From contig JAPPCV010000101.1 in assembly GCA_028824715.1 (NCBI GenBank), forward strand, positions 1 to 64,000: a stretch of DNA of 64,000 nucleotides. Reading direction: 5' to 3'. This document shows, piece after piece, positions 49,322-58,996 of the stretch. The notes beneath the pieces are model-generated. The model worked only from the letters and a program-made list of their open reading frames with translations, was not told the DNA's origin and did no database searches. Each line of letters begins with the position of its first letter. Position 1 is the stretch's first letter. This DNA comes from Boseongicola sp. Lineage in GTDB: Bacteria > Pseudomonadota > Alphaproteobacteria > Rhodobacterales > Rhodobacteraceae. The translations under genes were made by a program, and so were the position numbers.

Positions 49322-51742
49322 TCATGAACGCATTCGCCGGCCCTCGGGATCGAAGTGAGGCTGCGCGAGACGCCTTGCTCCGCGACGTTCTCCCAGAATC
49401 TCGATTTCGACGTCCAGGTCGTCCGACGCCAGTTCAGTTGGAACAAGCCCAAAGGCAAACGACCGGTCCTGCCAATGCGAATACCCGCCCGACGTGCAAA
49501 AGCCGACCACGGTGTCCTGATGCCAGATCGGCTCCCACGCAACGACATCTGCGTCGTCCGCATCGACCTCGAATGCGCAAAGTCGCCGCGCAGGGCCGGC
49601 GTCGCGTTCCCGCTCGGCGGCCGCACGCCCGATGAAATCGCCGTTCTTGCCGAACGCGATGAACCTGTCGAGCCCGGTTTCGGCGGCGGTGTAGTCCTGC
49701 GAGTATTCCCGCTGCCAGGAACCGAAGAAGCGATCAAGCCGGAGCGACATCATCGCACGCATCCCGAATGGACGGAGTCCGAATGCACGACCGGCCTCGC
49801 TAAGCACCTGCCACAGATGCCGCTGCGAGGTCAGGTCGCAATAGATTTCGTAGCCAAGATCCCCGGTGTAGCTCACGCGCTGCACGACGCAGTCAGCCAT
49901 TCCCAAGGTGAGTCTCCGCACGCCGAGAAACGGAAACGCCTCGTTCGACACGTCCGCCCTGCAGGCGGCCGCCAGAAGGTCACGCGCCTCCGGTCCGGCA
50001 ATCTGAAAGCCCGTCCGAGCGTCGGAGATGTTCCGAACGGTCACTTCGTCCGCTGCCGAAACGTGCTGCTCGAACCAGCGAAGATGGAAATCCTGGCTGC
50101 CATAGCTTGCCGTCAGCTGGTACGTGTCCTCGGCCAGGCAGGAAACGGTGAAGTCTCCCACAAGACGACCGGACGGTGCCAGCATCGGCGTCAGGCCGAG
50201 GCGGCCTGGGCGCGCGATGCGACCGGCCATGATCCGGTCGAGCCAGGCCCGCGCTCCCGGTCCCTGCACCAGAAACTTGCTGAAGTTGTGCACCTCGTTG
50301 ATCCCGACCCGCTCCCGCACGTGCCGGGCCTCCCGCCTGACTGCATCCCACGCATTGGAACGCCGGAATGACGGAGCTTCCAGCCGAGGCTCGCCCGGCA
50401 GGGCGAAGTAGTTCACGACCTCAAGTCCGTAGACTTCGCCAAAGACCGCGTTCATCCCGTCCCAGATGTCGTACATCGGCGTTGTGCGGAACGGTCGCGC
50501 GGCCGGCAGTTCCTCGTTCGGGTAGCTGACGGAGAATCTTCGCCGGTAGTTCTCGATCACCTTGGGAACGGTGTAACCCGGCGTGGTCCAGCGCCCGTAG
50601 CGCGACACGTCCATGGCGCGCGGATCGCGCTCAGGCTCGCCCTCGATCATCCACTGCGCCAACGCAAGACCGACGCCCCCGCCCTGGCTGAATCCGGCCA
50701 TCACGGCGCATGCGGACCAGTAGTTCCTCATCCCGGGCACGGGCCCGACCAACGGATTGCCGTCAGGCGCAAAGGTGAAGGGGCCGTGAATCGCGCGCTT
50801 GACCCCCGCGCGCTCAAGTATCGGGAACCGCCGATAGGCGAATGCCACCGAATCCTCGATCTTGTCGAACTGGTCGTTCAGCAGTTCATGTCCGAAGTCC
50901 CATGGCGTGCCATCCACGGCCCAGGGTTCGCAGGGCTGCTCATAGAAGCCGATCACGAACCCCTTGCCTTCCTGCCTCAGATAGCTTTCGCCTCCCGGAT
51001 CGATGACATGCGGAATCTCCTCCTTCCGTGTCGCGATCTCCGGAACATCCTCAGTCACGAGATACTGGTGTGCCATCGGCAGCAGCGGCAGGTAGATGCC
51101 CGCCATTGACGCGACCTCTCGCGCCCACAGGCCTCCCGCATTGACCACGTGCTCCGCAATGACAGCGCCTTTCTCCGTGATCACGTCCCAGTCGCCGTCC
51201 GCGCGAACGCTGGTTTCGATCACGCGGTTTTGCGTGACGATCTCGGCGCCGCCCATCCGAGCGGCCCTGGCGTAAGCATGTGTGGTCCCGGACGGGTCGA
51301 GGTGACCGTCGAGAGGATCGTAGAGCGCACCCAGAACGCCGTCCACATTCACGAAGTCCGCGATCTCGACGATCTCGGCCGGGGTCAGGATCCGGGTCTC
51401 CAGCCCCATGTAGCGATGCTTGGCGCGCTCGGCCTTGAGCATGTCCAGACGTTCGGGAGTGTCAGCCAGGGTCAGCCCGCCACAGTGATGCAGGCCGCAC
51501 GACATGCCGGTCTTCTTCTCGAGCTCGTCGTAGAGACCGATCGTGTATCCCTGCAGCGCGGCCATGTTGGTGTCGCCGTTCAGCGTGTGGAACCCGCCCG
51601 CAGCGTGCCATGTCGACCCGCTGGTCAGGTCCGAACGCTCGATCAGCATGACATCCCGCCAGCCGAGCCTGGTCAGGTGATACAGGACGGAACAGCCGAC
51701 AACCCCGCCTCCAATGACAACGACACGCGCCTGCGCCTTCAT
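49322..51742 (-). CDS. Dimethylglycine/sarcosine dehydrogenase-like flavoprotein
   Basis: An 806-residue two-part enzyme. The N-terminal half is a DAO-type FAD domain (GGGVVGCS; H46 in STWHAAGG matches the histidine that carries covalent FAD in dimethylglycine dehydrogenase). The C-terminal half is a GcvT-like folate-binding domain (LGYEIYCD). Such enzymes remove N-methyl groups and pass the one-carbon unit to tetrahydrofolate. It follows the Rieske oxygenase and small protein on the same strand, matching stepwise N-demethylation of a quaternary amine. Confidence 0.88.
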   Translation of the reverse strand: MKAQARVVVIGGGVVGCSVLYHLTRLGWRDVMLIERSDLTSGSTWHAAGGFHTLNGDTNMAALQGYTIGLYDELEKKTGMSCGLHHCGGLTLADTPERLDMLKAERAKHRYMGLETRILTPAEIVEIADFVNVDGVLGALYDPLDGHLDPSGTTHAYARAARMGGAEIVTQNRVIETSVRADGDWDVITEKGAVIAEHVVNAGGLWAREVASMAGIYLPLLPMAHQYLVTEDVPEIATRKEEIPHVIDPGGESYLRQEGKGFVIGFYEQPCEPWAVDGTPWDFGHELLNDQFDKIEDSVAFAYRRFPILERAGVKRAIHGPFTFAPDGNPLVGPVPGMRNYWSACAVMAGFSQGGGVGLALAQWMIEGEPERDPRAMDVSRYGRWTTPGYTVPKVIENYRRRFSVSYPNEELPAARPFRTTPMYDIWDGMNAVFGEVYGLEVVNYFALPGEPRLEAPSFRRSNAWDAVRREARHVRERVGINEVHNFSKFLVQGPGARAWLDRIMAGRIARPGRLGLTPMLAPSGRLVGDFTVSCLAEDTYQLTASYGSQDFHLRWFEQHVSAADEVTVRNISDARTGFQIAGPEARDLLAAACRADVSNEAFPFLGVRRLTLGMADCVVQRVSYTGDLGYEIYCDLTSQRHLWQVLSEAGRAFGLRPFGMRAMMSLRLDRFFGSWQREYSQDYTAAETGLDRFIAFGKNGDFIGRAAAERERDAGPARRLCAFEVDADDADVVAWEPIWHQDTVVGFCTSGGYSHWQDRSFAFGLVPTELASDDLDVEIEILGERRGARRLAQPHFDPEGRRMRS

Positions 51743-51778
51743 GACCGCCTCCTGTTCAAGGTGATTGCCCCCGGCCGC

Positions 51779-52015
51779 TCAATCGACCCTCCCCCAGCTT
51801 GCCAGCCGGGCCCGAAGCGCTTCCGCCCGCTCGTCACCTCGTTCAAGCGCGAAGATCCACGCATGCGTCAGAAAGAACGCGGCGGAGTCGATGTCGTCCG
51901 ACGCCTCCGCCTTGTCGGCAGCCACCGCGTAGAGCCCGATCAACGCGTTGCCGTCGCTGGCCTCATGTGCGGCGAGCAGATCGCGCTCGAGGACTGCCAG
52001 TTCGCTTGCAATCAC
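51779..52015 (-). CDS. Small protein coupled to the Rieske gene
   Basis: A 78-residue, mostly helical acidic protein whose GTG start overlaps the Rieske stop by four bases. The core (LIGLYAVAADKAEASDDIDS, then AFFLTHAWIFALE) is repeat-like. No known domain recognised. The coupling suggests a dedicated accessory or assembly role. Confidence 0.7.
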   Translation of the reverse strand: MIASELAVLERDLLAAHEASDGNALIGLYAVAADKAEASDDIDSAAFFLTHAWIFALERGDERAEALRARLASWGRVD

Positions 52016-53157
52016 TCGGCGGCCGCCGGAGTTTCGGACATGCGCGTGGCAACCCACTGGTGGAACAGGTGGGTCGGTCCGTCCATCGCCGGGGAAAACC
52101 GGCCGCCGTCGAAACCCGGAGCGCGCCGCGCCGCCTGCATTCCCTCCACGACGCCGACGTCTTCGAGGAAGACCTCCTTCCACTGCTCGGTGTTCTTGAG
52201 TCGCAGGGAGTCGGACGTGTCCGGCGAAGCATAGTAGAGATGGATGTGCTCCCGGGTCATGCCAGGCCCTTTTGCCTCAAGGATGATCACGAAGAGATGG
52301 TCGCGCTGAACGCCTATCATGACGTTCGGCACCACCGTAATGTACTCGCCGGCCGTGTCCCACTTTTTCGAAAGCCCAGGAAAGTCGGGAAACACCGTCC
52401 CGTCGCCATCGCGTATCTGGCGGTAGACCTCGGTGCCCTGGCCAAAGTACCGCCCGGGCGCTTCGACATGGTAGTGATCTTCGAGCCGGGAATAGCTGTT
52501 CAGGCCGGGATGCACCCAAGGCAGATGATAGCTCTCGCAGAAGTTCTCGACCGCAAGCTTCCAGTTCGTGCGGCAATCCAGCTGAAAGCGGCTGTCAGGG
52601 CCGCCATGATGAATCGGAACGTCGAATTCCGCCCAGCGGCCGATGAGGTCGGCATGCAGGTCGCCGAATTCGGGAGCGTCTCCAGAGAAGTTCACGAACA
52701 CGACATCCTTCCACACATGCGTCCGCACCTCGAGAAGTCCGAGGTCCTCGCGCCTGATCCCCGCGTGGGAATTCCTGCCAGGTCCGCCGACATGCGGGGT
52801 CGCGACCAGCCTGCCCTCGTGGCTGTAGCACCAGGAATGATAGGGACAGCGGATCGCCCCCTCGATCCTGCGCGGCTCTGTCACGAGGGTCATGCCGCGA
52901 TGGCGACACACGTTCTGGAAAACGCGGACCCGGCCGTCCATTCCCCTGATGACGAAGAGCGGAACGCCCAGGAAGTCTAGCGGGCGAGCATCGCCTGGCT
53001 CCGGAACATCGGCCGCGACGCAGATGCCCGCCCAGGTCGAGAACCAGAGCCGCTCGCGTTCGCGGCCGTAGATCTCTTCGGAGGTGTAATGTGCGTTCGG
53101 CAGTCCGTTGGCCGCCTCCACCGGCCGCAGCACGGATGCCAGATCAACTTGTGTCAT
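52012..53157 (-). CDS. Rieske non-heme iron oxygenase, large subunit
   Basis: A 381-residue oxygenase. Rieske cluster ligands C84, H86, C104 and H107 (CRHRG, CPYHSW); mononuclear iron ligands H211 and H216 in ENFCESYHLPWVH. Closest in layout to quaternary-amine oxygenases (choline, carnitine, glycine betaine or stachydrine types). The ATG at 53157 has GGAG 8 bases upstream. No reductase gene is in the cluster. Confidence 0.88.
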   Translation of the reverse strand: MTQVDLASVLRPVEAANGLPNAHYTSEEIYGRERERLWFSTWAGICVAADVPEPGDARPLDFLGVPLFVIRGMDGRVRVFQNVCRHRGMTLVTEPRRIEGAIRCPYHSWCYSHEGRLVATPHVGGPGRNSHAGIRREDLGLLEVRTHVWKDVVFVNFSGDAPEFGDLHADLIGRWAEFDVPIHHGGPDSRFQLDCRTNWKLAVENFCESYHLPWVHPGLNSYSRLEDHYHVEAPGRYFGQGTEVYRQIRDGDGTVFPDFPGLSKKWDTAGEYITVVPNVMIGVQRDHLFVIILEAKGPGMTREHIHLYYASPDTSDSLRLKNTEQWKEVFLEDVGVVEGMQAARRAPGFDGGRFSPAMDGPTHLFHQWVATRMSETPAAAE

Positions 53158-53224
53158 GTCAGCCACTCCAATGGACGTTGCGCAAGTCGCTCCAGAGGAA
53201 CCGGGAAACGATGGACAACTGCCG

Positions 53225-54367
53225 TTATCCGGTCGCGCCCTTTCGCGACACGTCCTGTTCCATGAGCGTCACGTCCTGCAAATGCACGACCTTGCCCTTG
53301 GCGGCGGCCTCCTGCGCGGCATGGCCCATCTCCACTGCGCGAGCACCGTCACGAAGCCGGACCTCCGGTTCGCCGCCGTTCCTCAACATTTCGAGGAATC
53401 GCACATGCTGGTAGTATGTCGCGCCATTATGGTCGCCGATGGCCTGCAGTTCAGGATCGATCGGAATGTCGACCGACCGCGAGCCCCTTGGCTCGCGGGG
53501 CGAAACCACCACTTGCGGCCGGGGCGGCGACCCCAGACGCTCGGGCCAGAATCGTGGCGGACCCGGCACGCGTGCCTCGATCTTGCCCTTCGGCCCGACC
53601 GCCGTCAGTTCTTCCTGGTAGTCTGAGCCATCCGCATACATGCAGAGCTCAAGCATCGCGCGACAGCCGTTGTCAAACTCGACGATGACGTAGGCGCCAT
53701 CCCAGATGTCGGGCGTTTCGCCGCCATAGTCCTCGTTCAGATGATTGACGTCCTGTCCGGCCGAGGCCATGACGCGTTCGGGCTCCCCTCCAAGGATGTG
53801 CCGCATCAGGTCGAAGAAATGGCAGCACTTCTCGACCAGCGTTCCACCCGTGTTGCGATTGAACCTGTTCCAGTCGCCGACCTTGTGCAGGAACGGAAAC
53901 CGGTGCTCGCGAATGGTGAGCATCGTCGGGCCGCCGGTGGCGTCGTCCAGCTCCTCGATGAACGACTTGATGGGCGGCATGTAGCGATATTCCATGCCGA
54001 CCCAGACCGGCGCGGGATACTCCTCAGCAAGCCCCAGAATCCGCTTCGCATCAGTTGGGCGGGTATAGAGCGGCTTCTCGATCAGCAGCGGCAGCGGACG
54101 CGTGCGCGCAATCGCTTCAAACTGGGCGGCATGAAGTTGGTTGGGTGAGGCGATCACCAGGCAGTCAATGCCTGGATCGGCAAGAAAGCCGGCCAGCGAT
54201 TCATGCATTCGCGCCGCAGGGACGGCCGCCCGCGCCGCTTCGGCCATCTGCGCGTCTGGCTCGAAAATCGCCGAGACCAAGGCATCCGGCAGATGCGCGA
54301 TGTTGCGCGCATGCTCCTGCCCCATCATTCCGCAACCGACAATTCCGTAATTGATCACTTCCGACAT
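53225..54367 (-). CDS. Gfo/Idh/MocA-family oxidoreductase
   Basis: A 380-residue dehydrogenase: Rossmann GIVGCGMMGQEHARNI, catalytic region LIEKPLYTRP, then the substrate domain with GGTLVEKCCHFFDLM. GAGG precedes the ATG. First gene behind the palindromic promoter at 54.45 kb. Confidence 0.88.
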   Translation of the reverse strand: MSEVINYGIVGCGMMGQEHARNIAHLPDALVSAIFEPDAQMAEAARAAVPAARMHESLAGFLADPGIDCLVIASPNQLHAAQFEAIARTRPLPLLIEKPLYTRPTDAKRILGLAEEYPAPVWVGMEYRYMPPIKSFIEELDDATGGPTMLTIREHRFPFLHKVGDWNRFNRNTGGTLVEKCCHFFDLMRHILGGEPERVMASAGQDVNHLNEDYGGETPDIWDGAYVIVEFDNGCRAMLELCMYADGSDYQEELTAVGPKGKIEARVPGPPRFWPERLGSPPRPQVVVSPREPRGSRSVDIPIDPELQAIGDHNGATYYQHVRFLEMLRNGGEPEVRLRDGARAVEMGHAAQEAAAKGKVVHLQDVTLMEQDVSRKGATG

Positions 54368-54701
54368 TCCGGACCTCAACTCAACCGCGACACTCAGCGG
54401 CAACGCATGAAATCGAACCAAGCCTTCGAGATATCAACGATTTCCAGATCCAGCGTCAAGCATTGACGCGCACCTGCGCACCTTGGTCAGCACTGACGGC
54501 AGATCCTCGCCATGCCGGCCCGGCGCGTGGCAACTGCCCACGCGTTCCTCGACCCCTTGGACCCCGTCGTTCCAACCGCCTTCATTGGGGAATGCGAGGA
54601 GCATCACATGGCATCCCTGGACACAAGGCAGGGATTCAGACGCCACAAGTCGAAGACTCCGGCAGCATGGTCGACTCTCTGTCCACGTCGGGATGCCAGT
54701 T
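54368..54701. other. Regulatory gap between TolB-like and Gfo/Idh genes
   Basis: About 330 bases without a gene. It contains the promoter and palindrome at 54431-54469. Confidence 0.5.
54431..54469 (-). promoter_or_regulatory. Promoter with overlapping perfect palindrome
   Basis: GCGTCAA-TGC-TTGACGC (minus strand, 54469-54453) is a perfect 17-base palindrome. Its right arm contains a -35 box TTGACG (54459-54454), followed after 17 bases by TGATAT (54436-54431). A regulator bound here would block RNA polymerase. No regulator gene is in the cluster. Confidence 0.5.
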
Positions 54702-55538
54702 CTACGGCCTCTCGCTTTCGCGCTGATAGCGCATGAATGCAAATCTTCGGCCGTCCGGCGACCAGCACGGCACGTTGATGGTTCCCTGGCCGCCAATGAG
54801 CGCCACGAGCGTTCGGGCCTGCCCCGTGGCACACTCCAGCAGGCGCAATTCCACGTCGCGGTTCGATGGATGGCCAGCGGTGCCTGGCGGATAGGCGAGA
54901 AAGAGCACATGGCGACCATCGGGCGAGGGATGCGGAAACCAGTTCACGTTGGCGCCGTCAGTCATCTGCTGCGGTTCGCGCCCGTCCGGTCTGACGCGCC
55001 AGAGCTGCATGCTTCCGCCACGATCCGAATTGAACCAGATCCACTCACCGTCCGGCGAGTAGTCCGGTCCGTCATAGTGGTGCGGGCCCCCGATCACTAT
55101 GGCCTCGCCGCTTCCGTCCGTGGCGCAAGTGGCGATGCAGAACTCGCCGTTTCGGACAGCGGTGTAGGACAGTTGGCAACCGTCCGGAGACCAGCCATGC
55201 CACCAGGATGGCGTTGCCGCCGTGACCCGCCGAGGACGGCCTCCTTCGATGGGAAGCGTGTAGATGCAAGACTTGCCTCCTTCGGCGTTGTCCGACACCG
55301 CCAGGCGGGAGACGTCGGGCGCGACGCCGTGATCGTTGTTGATCCGAGAAAGCCCGCCAGTATCGATTGCGTTCAGCGCAGGCGCGTCGAACGGCACCCG
55401 ATACAAGCGTCCGCTGCCATTCACGATGAGCGATCCGCCATCCGGGACCCAGTTCGGCGCCTCAATCGGGTGCGCAACGCTCAACACGGTTTCGGCACGT
55501 TCGGCGTCCAGGTCGTAGATTTCGAGATTGCTGCGCAT
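54702..55538 (-). CDS. TolB-like beta-propeller protein
   Basis: A 278-residue protein with several PD40/WD40-like blades (WSPDG, YSPDGEWIWFNSD, PSPDGRHVLF, WSPDGRRFAF). No signal peptide, so cytoplasmic, unlike TolB. Similar proteins sit in sugar catabolic clusters, sometimes related to oligogalacturonide lyase. AAAGGA precedes the ATG. Confidence 0.8.
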   Translation of the reverse strand: MRSNLEIYDLDAERAETVLSVAHPIEAPNWVPDGGSLIVNGSGRLYRVPFDAPALNAIDTGGLSRINNDHGVAPDVSRLAVSDNAEGGKSCIYTLPIEGGRPRRVTAATPSWWHGWSPDGCQLSYTAVRNGEFCIATCATDGSGEAIVIGGPHHYDGPDYSPDGEWIWFNSDRGGSMQLWRVRPDGREPQQMTDGANVNWFPHPSPDGRHVLFLAYPPGTAGHPSNRDVELRLLECATGQARTLVALIGGQGTINVPCWSPDGRRFAFMRYQRESERP

Positions 55539-56061
55539 CGACTTGTCCTTTCACATGTTCGGCAGGGTCCCGTCATCCCCGAATTCTGGCGGGTACGGCG
55601 ACTGGAGCCCGAGGCTCTTGACCCAACTCGGGCGGGCTGTTGTACAGGTTCGCTTCACGAACCGCCCGCAGCAGAATGATTCTGATCGGCAAGGCATGCC
55701 GGCAAGGAACTGCAAAGGCCGATCTGTCTTGCAAGAAAGTCGAAGCGTGCGGCGCCAGATGAGCCTAAGCGCAACCCTCATCCTAACACCAAATGCCTTG
55801 ATCCGTTCATCCAAGGTACCGCTAGCCGGCATAATTCGCGCTCACCGTCGACGATCGCCCGAAGGGTCCTCCGTCCAGTCACCCGTTGATGTCGCTGACG
55901 GACGAACCAAGCAGCACGTTCATCTCAGCCAGCGCCCTCCGCTCTGGGCTCCCTGCCGCGTATCGCCCATCCGTGGCCGGTATGGCTGGTCGTTTCGCAG
56001 TTGCATCGTACCGCGACTGCTCCGGCATGGCGCGGTTAGACTGTCCGGGTCCACGGGTGCA
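55539..56061. other. Intergenic region
   Basis: About 520 bases, no gene I can support; frames present are short and lack homology I recognise. It likely holds the promoter for the TolB-like gene. Confidence 0.45.
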
Positions 56062-56376
56062 CTACCCGGTCGATGCACCCTTTGCCAGCGGCAGCGGCGC
56101 ATTTGCCGAGGTCTTGAACTCGACGGTCGTGAAGATGAGATCAGTGTCGCCGATGTTCTCGAGGCTGTGGGTCATGCGTTCACCTTTCGCAAAAGTGAAA
56201 TGCCTCGTATCGCCGGCCTCGTATTCGACGTCGAAATGCGATCCGTCGGGTTGATGGCTGCGAGCCCTGCCCGGGCCGTGAATGGTCCAAAAATAGTCGA
56301 GCACATGGGTGTGCACCTTTAAGCGTTCACCCGGACGGGCCTGGATATGCCAGACCCGTACTCGATCGGTCTCAGA
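56062..56376 (-). CDS. Small cupin-domain protein
   Basis: A 104-residue single cupin barrel with the motif HTHVLDYFWTIHGPG and a later TFAKGERMTHSLENIG. The GTG at 56376 starts the domain cleanly. Role unknown; possibly sugar- or metabolite-related. Confidence 0.65.
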   Translation of the reverse strand, partial: SETDRVRVWHIQARPGERLKVHTHVLDYFWTIHGPGRARSHQPDGSHFDVEYEAGDTRHFTFAKGERMTHSLENIGDTDLIFTTVEFKTSANAPLPLAKGASTG

Positions 56377-56515
56377 CACCAATCGGACGCACCTGCGGTG
56401 CTGAGCAGACCTAACAGTCTGCAAATAAAGGCAAATCTTTCTCTCGTCAAACGCCGGAATGCGACAGTTTCCGCCCTTTCCGGTCCGTCAACGCAACCGA
56501 TTCGGGAGAGAATCC

Positions 56516-57643
56516 ATGGCAAACCGCCACCTGAACCAAAGACTGATCGACACCCTCAAGCCAAGCAAGTCCGTCCGAGAGGTCCGCGACACGGAACTCC
56601 GCGGCTTCGGCGTCCGCATCCTGCCTTCCGGCCGCAAGTCGTACTTCGTGCATTCACAGACCGACGGGCGGCGCGTCTGGACGAAAGTCGGCGATGCCGA
56701 CGCGATGCCCCTGGCCGACGCGCGGGATCTTGCCCGGTCGAACCAGGCCGCCTGCAGGACGGGCAATCAATCCCGCCTTTGGGAGATCGCCGCGGAGACG
56801 CCGTTCGAGGACGTCGCAGACGCCGTCTTCCGCCGGCAGTCCCGGCACTGGAAACCCGGCACGCTCGAAGTCAATCGCCGCTACCTGAAGAACCAGATCC
56901 TTCCCCGGTTCCGGGGACAGCCGATCGGCGCGATCACGAGCGCGGACGTCCAGCAATGGTTCGCCTCCCTCCGATCGACACCGGCCGCCGCCGACCGGGC
57001 GGCGCCGGTCCTGTCGGTGATCATGCGGGAGGCCGAAACCCTTGGCTTTCGCCCGGAGGACACCAATCCCTGCGAAAACATCCGGCGCTACCGGAGGCGA
57101 GGCCGCGAACGGTTCCTGTCCCAGGAGGAAACGCGGCGGCTGGGCACGGTGCTGAAATCGCATGACGGCCACATCCTGGCCGCGGCCGTGAAGCTGCTGG
57201 CTCTCACCGGCTGCCGAAAGAGCGAGATCATGACCCTGCAATGGCAGGACTGCCGCGACGGCCATCTTTTCCTGCGGGACGGCAAGACCGGACCGCGGAC
57301 CGTCTGGCTGTCCTCCGCAGCCCGCACGGTCCTGGACGACCTGCCCCGAAACGGGGTCTGGGTCTTTCCGGGGAGATCCGGAACCGCGCCGGCAAAGGGC
57401 CTGAACAAGTTCTGGTTGAAGTTGCGGAACGATGCGGGCCTGCGGGACGTCCGCCTGCACGATCTGAGGCATTCGTACGCGAGTTTCGCGCTTCAGTCCG
57501 GCGAGACCGTTCCCACGATCGGCCGTTTGCTTGGCCACTCGAAGCCGGAAACGACTCTCAAGTACATTCATCTCGCGGACCAGGCGGTGCGTGACGCCGT
57601 CGACGCCGTGGCGCCGATCCTTGGCGGGGAGGGCCGGTCATGA
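56516..57643 (+). CDS. Tyrosine recombinase/integrase (first of tandem pair)
   Basis: A 375-residue recombinase. An N-terminal DUF4102-like arm-binding domain, a core-binding domain, then the catalytic part with R (LTGCRKSE), HxxR (LHDLRHSYA), H (LGHSKPETTLKY) and the tyrosine nucleophile. All catalytic residues are present. GGGAGAG precedes the ATG. It overlaps the second recombinase by four bases. Confidence 0.88.
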   Translation: MANRHLNQRLIDTLKPSKSVREVRDTELRGFGVRILPSGRKSYFVHSQTDGRRVWTKVGDADAMPLADARDLARSNQAACRTGNQSRLWEIAAETPFEDVADAVFRRQSRHWKPGTLEVNRRYLKNQILPRFRGQPIGAITSADVQQWFASLRSTPAAADRAAPVLSVIMREAETLGFRPEDTNPCENIRRYRRRGRERFLSQEETRRLGTVLKSHDGHILAAAVKLLALTGCRKSEIMTLQWQDCRDGHLFLRDGKTGPRTVWLSSAARTVLDDLPRNGVWVFPGRSGTAPAKGLNKFWLKLRNDAGLRDVRLHDLRHSYASFALQSGETVPTIGRLLGHSKPETTLKYIHLADQAVRDAVDAVAPILGGEGRS

Positions 57644-58800
57644 CGCGGAGGGCGCGCCTGACCGACGCCGGCATCATGCGTCTCAAGCCCGGCTCCAAGG
57701 ACTACACTGTCTGGGACACGGTGACGCCCGGCCTCGGCGTTCGCGTCCGGACGCCCGGGTTCCGTGGATACGTCTTCCACCAGAGGGGCCAGGGCAGTTC
57801 CAGGCGGGTCTCGCTGGGTCCCGTGACGCTGAAGGCCGTTCAGGACGCCCGCAGGGAGTGCCTTTCGTTCCAGCTGGACGAGATTGAGGGCGGGGCCAGC
57901 ATCGGCACGATGCCCGGAACCTGCATGCCCCTGTTCCGGGACTACGTGACCGACCCATGGATGGCAGGCCATTCCAGCCGCTGGAAGCCGTCGACACTCA
58001 GGCTCGTGAGGTCCCATCTACGATGCCAGCTGCTTCCGGCGTTCGGGCACCTGCGGCTCGACCGGATCACCCGGGCGGGCGTCCAGGCCTGGTTCGACCG
58101 CCGCAGCGTCGAGGCGCCGGGCAACGCCAACAAGGGCCTCGCGCTTCTGCGGCGGATCTTGAACCATGCCGTCTCAGGCGGGCTGATTTCCGTGAACCCG
58201 GCCGGGCGCACAAGGATGAACCCGAGACCCCGGCTCACCAGGTTCCTTTCGGCCGAGGAGATCATCCGCCTTCACGAGGCACTCGACCAATGCGTGGCAG
58301 AGCGGCCCGCATGGGAGCGGCAGGCCGACGTCCTGCGCCTTCTCCTCCATACAGGGTGCCGCAAAAGCGAGATCAAGGACCTGCAATGGTCCGAGGTCGA
58401 CGGGGACACGCTCCGGCTCGCCGACAGCAAGACCGGATCGCGAACGGTGTATCTCAGCGCGGAGGCCCGCGCCGTCATCGACCGGCAGCGGCGGGGGGAC
58501 GGCCCGTTCGTGTTTCCCTCTCCCGTCAATCCAGGGAGGCCCTATGGAGACAGTCTGCCACTGTGGCACCGGGTCCGGGAACGCGCCGGCCTCTCCGGAG
58601 TCCGGCTTCACGACACTCGCCACACATACGCCAGCCAGGCCGTGATGCATGGGGTTCCGCTGCCGGTCGTGGCGCGGCTGCTCGGTCACCGGAAGTTGCA
58701 AATGACCATGAGATACGCCCATGTCGGGGACCGGGAGGTTGTCGCCGCGGCCGAGAGGGTCGGCGCGGCGATTTCACGGGCGCTTGACGATCCCGGTTGA
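57640..58800 (+). CDS. Tyrosine recombinase/integrase (second of tandem pair)
   Basis: A 386-residue recombinase with the same layout: DUF4102-like start (LTDAGIMRLKPGSKDYTVWD), R (HTGCRKSE), HxxR (LHDTRHTYA), H (LGHRKLQ) and tyrosine in TMRYAH. Complete catalytic set. Overlap ATGA with the first. Tandem recombinases of this sort move as units in RIT-type elements. Confidence 0.88.
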   Translation: MTRRARLTDAGIMRLKPGSKDYTVWDTVTPGLGVRVRTPGFRGYVFHQRGQGSSRRVSLGPVTLKAVQDARRECLSFQLDEIEGGASIGTMPGTCMPLFRDYVTDPWMAGHSSRWKPSTLRLVRSHLRCQLLPAFGHLRLDRITRAGVQAWFDRRSVEAPGNANKGLALLRRILNHAVSGGLISVNPAGRTRMNPRPRLTRFLSAEEIIRLHEALDQCVAERPAWERQADVLRLLLHTGCRKSEIKDLQWSEVDGDTLRLADSKTGSRTVYLSAEARAVIDRQRRGDGPFVFPSPVNPGRPYGDSLPLWHRVRERAGLSGVRLHDTRHTYASQAVMHGVPLPVVARLLGHRKLQMTMRYAHVGDREVVAAAERVGAAISRALDDPG

Positions 58801-58996
58801 TTCGGACTCGCCCGGGATGCGATGCCCAGGCCCCACGGCGCCCCTCGGTCCGCGCCAAGCGTTTGGCACCTTCATGTATAATTCCCCTGTCTTGGCTGAA
58901 ATTCGGGTTGGTACGTTGATGAAATTCGGCAGCGAGGCGCGCGCGAATCCGCACCCTTTTGGCGAGGCCAACAGGGAAGGAGAGCCGGAGTGCCTC

